Positions 24,604-27,271 of a DNA stretch of 27,271 nt are shown in pieces (position 1 is the stretch's first letter; the number at the start of each line of letters is the position of its first letter). Under the pieces are notes generated by a model. The model was given only the letters and a program-made list of their open reading frames with translations, did not search any database and was not told the DNA's origin. Source of the stretch: an uncultured Kiritimatiellota bacterium (GTDB taxonomy: Bacteria; Verrucomicrobiota; Kiritimatiellia; RFP12; UBA1067); the NCBI GenBank assembly GCA_934667425.1, contig CAKULV010000043.1, positions 1 through 27,271 of the forward strand, given 5' to 3'. Made by a program: the position numbers and the translations under genes.

Positions 24604-25209
24604 TTAGAAAGCAGGCGAACCGAATGCCTCAAGGCCAACGTTCACAAGAGGCAGGAACGGGAACTCGGCGTCGCGAATGACATTCACCGCGCCGACCTGT
24701 ACGCCATACAGCGACTCGCTGCGGTTTATGAGGCCGACCTGGAATCCCGATACGGCATTCGCGATGTTGACGAGGCCGACCTGGATGCCGCGAATCGACT
24801 GCGCCTCGTTCCAAAGGCCAATCTGCACACCGAGCATGTCTGCCCGCCCTGCCGAATTGTAAAGGCCGATCTGCACGCCTGCCAACGTATCCTCGGCGGC
24901 ATTGCGCATGATATTGAGCTGGAAGCCCTCCATATAGCGGCAACGGCCGAAAAGGCCGAGATCAAATCCCGTAAGCCCCTCGCAGGCTCCATATGGCAGA
25001 GTAAAGCGGCATCCAACCACGTCAATGTTCTTTGTTGAATTGAACGCAAGCCAAACGGGCCACGAAGCCTTCTGGACCGTCTGCTCGCGAACAGCCTGCT
25101 GCATGGGGGCTGAAACCTCCGCCTTCTTCTCCGCATCATCGGACTTTGCGGATTCCTGGGCAAATGCACAGGTAGCTGCCATCGTCAACGTGAACAGTAT
25201 CTTTTTCAT
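24604..25209 (-). CDS. Exported LA_2272-type repeat protein
   Basis: The 201-residue protein begins with a signal peptide (KKILFTLTMAATCAFA, cleaved before QES). From about residue 75 a short motif, G-V-Q-I-G-L-Y-N and variants (FDLGLF, FQLNIM, IQVGLV, FQVGLI, VQVGAV), occurs seven times at a spacing of about 16-21 residues. This is the pattern of the LA_2272 surface repeat first noted in Leptospira, probably a beta-strand-forming repeat. AAGGAAG lies 7 nt before the ATG. It is the first gene of an operon with DUF1015 and DUF2062, which suggests, but does not show, that the three share a job at the envelope. Confidence 0.8.
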   Translation of the reverse strand: MKKILFTLTMAATCAFAQESAKSDDAEKKAEVSAPMQQAVREQTVQKASWPVWLAFNSTKNIDVVGCRFTLPYGACEGLTGFDLGLFGRCRYMEGFQLNIMRNAAEDTLAGVQIGLYNSAGRADMLGVQIGLWNEAQSIRGIQVGLVNIANAVSGFQVGLINRSESLYGVQVGAVNVIRDAEFPFLPLVNVGLEAFGSPAF

Positions 25210-25251
25210 TTTCTGCTTCCTTATGGTTCCTGATGAAATGAAACGTTGTGT

Positions 25252-25280
25252 AGTATATGCTATTTCACAGTTTACGGCAA
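25252..25280 (-). promoter_or_regulatory. Promoter of the LA_2272-type/DUF1015/DUF2062 operon
   Basis: On the minus strand TTGCCG (25275-25280), a 17-nt spacer and TATACT (25252-25257) form a good sigma-70-type promoter about 43 nt before the start codon. Confidence 0.65.
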
Positions 25281-25435
25281 TGCCTTTTTACGCGATTTTT
25301 ACTGTCCGCGCAAAATCCAGGCTTGGCAGGAATTCGGGCGCGTTGGACATACAACATACTTTCATTGAGAAATTGCCTATCATCTGCGGCATCGGAAAGA
25401 ATGGCTCTTTCCTGGAAAACAAGCGGAGGTACACC

Positions 25436-25594
25436 ATGAACACGACACTCAAGAGAACAATCACGATCATCATGGCTGCGGGAACACTCGCCATCGCGTT
25501 TTCAGGCTGCCGCCTGCTCAAGCCGAGCAAGACCAGCGTCTGCTCATGCGATCGCGGTTCCTGCACCGGGTGTGGCCCAGCGACCCAGAAGTGA
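25436..25594 (+). CDS. Small Cys-rich lipoprotein
   Basis: This gene encodes 52 residues. GGAGG (25425-25429) lies 6 nt before the ATG. The N-terminus is a lipoprotein signal (basic NTTLKRT, hydrophobic IIMAAGTLAIA, lipobox F-S-G-C24). The mature part is only 29 residues, with cysteines in C-S-C-D-R-G-S-C-T-G-C. The cluster could bind a metal or form disulfides. The longer open frame starting at 25025 runs antisense through the neighbouring gene and is not supported. Function unknown. Confidence 0.75.
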   Translation: MNTTLKRTITIIMAAGTLAIAFSGCRLLKPSKTSVCSCDRGSCTGCGPATQK

Positions 25595-25600
25595 CACCCA

Positions 25601-25633
25601 GTTCCTGGACACGCATGGCGCGCGTCCAGGAAC
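25601..25633. terminator. Bidirectional hairpin between convergent genes
   Basis: A perfect 10-bp stem GTTCCTGGAC/GTCCAGGAAC encloses 13 nt. It lies exactly between the stop codons of the lipoprotein gene and the repeat-protein gene. There is no T-run on either side, so it may be a processing or weak termination site. Confidence 0.5.
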
Positions 25634-25650
25634 ATACGCCAACATGCAAA

Positions 25651-26079
25651 TCACCTCTTCGAGCCTTGCAAGCGGCCTTGGGCATCGCGGTAGGTAGTCT
25701 TCCCGTAGCGGTCGGTCGAGGACGTCCCCTGCAGCCGGCCCTGCGCGTCGCGGTAGGTTGTCTTTCCGTACCGATCCGTCGTAGCCGATCCAATGTTGCG
25801 GCCCTGCGCATCGCGGTAGGTAGTCTTCCCGTAGCTGTCCGTCGAAGCGGATCCCATGTTGCGGCCCTGCGCGTCGCGGTAGGTCGTCCTCCCGTAGCGG
25901 TCGGTCGAGGCCGATCCCATGTTGCGGCCCTGCGCGTCACGGTAGGTCGTCCTCCCGTAGCGGTCGGTCGCGGCCGATCCCATGTTGCGGCCCTGCGCGT
26001 CGCGGTAGGTCGTTCTATTATTCGCAAAAGCGACGGCACACATCGCCGCAAGCGCAACAGTCAATGCAAGTTTCCTCAT
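25651..26079 (-). CDS. Exported protein made of 21-residue tandem repeats
   Basis: The 142-residue protein has a signal peptide (RKLALTVALAAMCAVAFA) followed almost entirely by six units of T-T-Y-R-D-A-Q-G-R-N-M-G-S-A-S-T-D-R-Y-G-R. I start at ATG 26079, preceded by GGGAG at 6 nt, rather than an in-frame upstream ATG. The unit resembles the Y-x-D-x-x-G-R pattern of YD/Rhs-type repeats, which form beta-structure, but the array is too short to be an Rhs protein. The mature protein is strongly polar and lacks hydrophobic segments. No function is known to me. It faces the small lipoprotein gene. Confidence 0.75.
   Translation of the reverse strand: MRKLALTVALAAMCAVAFANNRTTYRDAQGRNMGSAATDRYGRTTYRDAQGRNMGSASTDRYGRTTYRDAQGRNMGSASTDSYGKTTYRDAQGRNIGSATTDRYGKTTYRDAQGRLQGTSSTDRYGKTTYRDAQGRLQGSKR
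25657..26016 (-). repeat. 63-bp tandem repeat array, six units
   Basis: The units that encode the 21-residue repeat are nearly identical in DNA sequence. The four units nearest the N-terminus differ by only a few bases each; the two C-terminal ones (GRLQG instead of GRNMG) are more diverged. Confidence 0.85.
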
Positions 26080-26122
26080 GTCTTTCTCCCTTCCTTGTTC
26101 CATTCATGTAACACTGCCATTC

Positions 26123-26205
26123 CACAAGGCGTTTATTACGAGAGAATCTGACACACAAAATCCGCTCTCGCTTTTTGAAAAAAGTGAGAGCGGATACACC
26201 TTGTG
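26123..26205. repeat. Long inverted repeat, possible miniature element or RNA hairpin
   Basis: ATCCGCTCTC pairs with GAGAGCGGAT, continues through a G-U pair and CTTTTT/AAAAAG for 17 bp (26160-26195), and closes on about 2-4 nt. Outside it CACAAGG (26123-26129) pairs with CCTTGTG (26199-26205). There is no T-run after the stem, so it is not a standard terminator. Confidence 0.6.
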
Positions 26206-26375
26206 CTCATTCCGCAAGAATGTGCGCGGTGCGCTCTCCTTCGGGAGCAAATCGCTTCTTCGCACGACATTTCCATCAAGATGGATGCCAGGGCGTCCAT
26301 TGCCAGTAAAATAAGGCGGAATCAACATCCGGCCCGTTCAACTGCCGCGTTTAGAATTGCTGCTGTTTGATGTAG
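26206..26375. other. Intergenic region before the RtcR remnant
   Basis: No gene is evident. A short stem capped by a UUCG-type tetraloop (CTCC-TTCG-GGAG, about 26235-26246) is present. None of the three forward frames resembles the missing N-terminal part of RtcR. Confidence 0.5.
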
Positions 26376-26951
26376 GTGACCGAGAACGCCTTGCACTGGC
26401 GGCGCGAGGACATTGAACCGAACCTCGACTACGAACTGGACCTCTTCAAGAATCACGTGAACCGCGGCGTCGTCATCACGGACGAAGCCCGGAAGATCTT
26501 CATGGACTACGCCCTCGCCGAAACCACACCGTGGGACGGCAACTTCCGCGAGCTTCGCAACATGGTCGCCCGCATGGGAACCCTGGCACAGGACGGCGAA
26601 ATCCGCCCCACAGACGTCGAGCGCGAGATTAGGCGCATGGCTCCGACCGTATCGGAGGAAGCCCCCACGGCCCCGACAGAGCCCGTTCCCGCCCAAGCAG
26701 GCCTCGAAGCGGAAGACCCCTACCTCAAATCGTTGCTTGGCAGCGGCTATTCCGAGAGGATGGACGCCATTGAGATCGCCACGCTCAAGTACGTGCTGGA
26801 CGTCTGCCGCACCAGCGCCTCTGCCGCCGAAGCCGGTCGCCGCCTGTACAACGTCTCCCGCGACAACCGCGCGACCGCGAACGATTCAGACCGAATTACA
26901 AAATTCCTCAAGACCTACAAGCTGAAGTTCTCCCAGCTCCAGCACGCCTGA
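26376..26951 (+). pseudogene. RtcR C-terminal fragment (sigma-54-dependent regulator remnant)
   Basis: The 191-codon open frame aligns from its first residues with the last third of RtcR, the sigma-54 activator of RNA-repair genes. R-R-E-D-I-E-P-N-L-D-Y-E-L, N-F-R-E-L-R-N-M-V-A-R-M and the final S-A-A-E-A-G-R-R-L-Y-N-V-S-R helix-turn-helix are diagnostic. The N-terminal ligand-sensing (CARF-like) domain and the ATPase core with Walker A, GAFTGA and Walker B are absent. A TAG precedes the putative GTG start directly and there is no RBS. It contains only the last part of the AAA+ lid and the DNA-binding domain. A 5'-deleted pseudogene is most likely. Expression of a DNA-binding fragment is the alternative. 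Confidence 0.75.
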
Positions 26952-26963
26952 CAACCGGGCATG

Positions 26964-26988
26964 AAAAAACCTCGGGACTCTCTCCGAG
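26964..26988 (-). terminator. Terminator of the tRNA operon
   Basis: Read on the minus strand, CTCGG/CCGAG forms a stem with an 8-nt loop, followed by a run of six T (26964-26969). It lies 12 nt after the end of tRNA-Phe. Confidence 0.75.
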
Positions 26989-27000
26989 TCAGATTGGAAT

Positions 27001-27076
<76 letters not shown>

Positions 27077-27087
27077 AACAAGCGAAA

Positions 27088-27163
27088 TGGTAGGAGCACA
27101 GGGACTCGAACCCTGGACCCAGTGATTAAGAGTCACTTGCTCTACCAACTGAGCTATGCTCCC
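27088..27163 (-). tRNA. tRNA-Lys (CTT)
   Basis: The cloverleaf is complete: acceptor GGGAGCA/TGCTCCT, anticodon stem AGTGA/TCACT, loop CTCTTAA with anticodon CTT, T-arm GGTTCGAGTCC, discriminator A and encoded CCA. It lies 11 nt upstream of tRNA-Phe in the transcript. Confidence 0.95.
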
Positions 27164-27192
27164 ATTTCACCGATCTCACAGCACCACGCTAA

Positions 27193-27268
27193 TGGAGCGA
27201 GCTAAGGGACTCGAACCCTCGACAACCACCTTGGCAAGGTGGCACTCTACCAACTGAGTTAAGCTCGC
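27193..27268 (-). tRNA. tRNA-Gly (GCC)
   Basis: The cloverleaf is complete: acceptor GCGAGCT/AGCTCGC, anticodon stem CCACC/GGTGG, loop TTGCCAA with anticodon GCC, T-arm GGTTCGAGTCC and encoded CCA. It is the first tRNA of the cluster visible here; the promoter lies beyond the right edge. Confidence 0.95.
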
Positions 27269-27271
27269 ACT

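Noticed and set aside
26104..26328. 74-codon minus-strand frame before the RtcR remnant
   Set aside because: It spans the long inverted repeat, and no RBS or similarity is seen.

Overview
The window is bacterial chromosomal DNA. It probably comes from a gut-type member of the Verrucomicrobiota/Lentisphaerota group (Kiritimatiellae-like). This is inferred from a giant BspA-type leucine-rich-repeat surface protein with InlB B-repeat-like modules, LA_2272-type surface repeats, DUF1015 and DUF2062 proteins, and GC-rich housekeeping genes in short overlapping operons. No single marker here fixes the genus.

Layout. (1) 1-142: the first 47 codons of a secreted protein on the minus strand. (2) 143-7170, an AT-richer accessory segment: a toxin-antitoxin-like pair (small SITANF protein plus GNAT acetyltransferase), a 313-nt intergenic stretch with strong long-range RNA pairing and a perfect 16-bp palindrome, an FRG-domain protein, and, overlapping it by 4 nt, a 1576-residue secreted BspA-like protein. 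(3) 7459-9546: purM and a UDP-glucuronate decarboxylase (UDP-xylose synthase) gene. (4) 9606-11871, minus: adk-map-kamA-like operon with 4-nt overlaps and a nearly leaderless promoter. (5) 11890-12092: heptad repeats in inverted orientation around a hairpin element, followed by a leaderless dinB. (6) 13321-21420, minus: a six-gene operon gltA-argJ-(EF-hand/2TM protein)-nadK-rnc-hrpB behind one extended -10 promoter. (7) 21660-22802: a metallophosphoesterase fused to a membrane anchor and an extracytoplasmic tail, followed by a second copy of the hairpin element. (8) 22925-25209, minus: LA_2272-like repeat protein, DUF1015 protein, DUF2062 membrane protein. (9) 25436-26079: a tiny Cys-rich lipoprotein convergent with a secreted 21-residue-repeat protein. 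(10) 26376-26951: a C-terminal remnant of RtcR. (11) 26964-27268, minus: tRNA-Gly, tRNA-Lys and tRNA-Phe with a shared terminator.

How the genes fit together. Regions 3-6 are core metabolism and nucleic-acid housekeeping: purine and nucleotide supply, N-terminal methionine removal, citrate synthesis, arginine, NADP, RNase III, helicase, translesion polymerase. Regions 1, 2 and 7-9 carry the envelope and surface proteins. The most likely place for an undescribed system is 367-7169, where a TA-like pair, a structured RNA-like intergenic region, an FRG protein and a translationally coupled giant surface protein lie consecutively on one strand. A dispersed two-hairpin element with a compensatory base-pair change (11941-11993 and 22863-22918) is the clearest unexplained noncoding signal in the housekeeping part.
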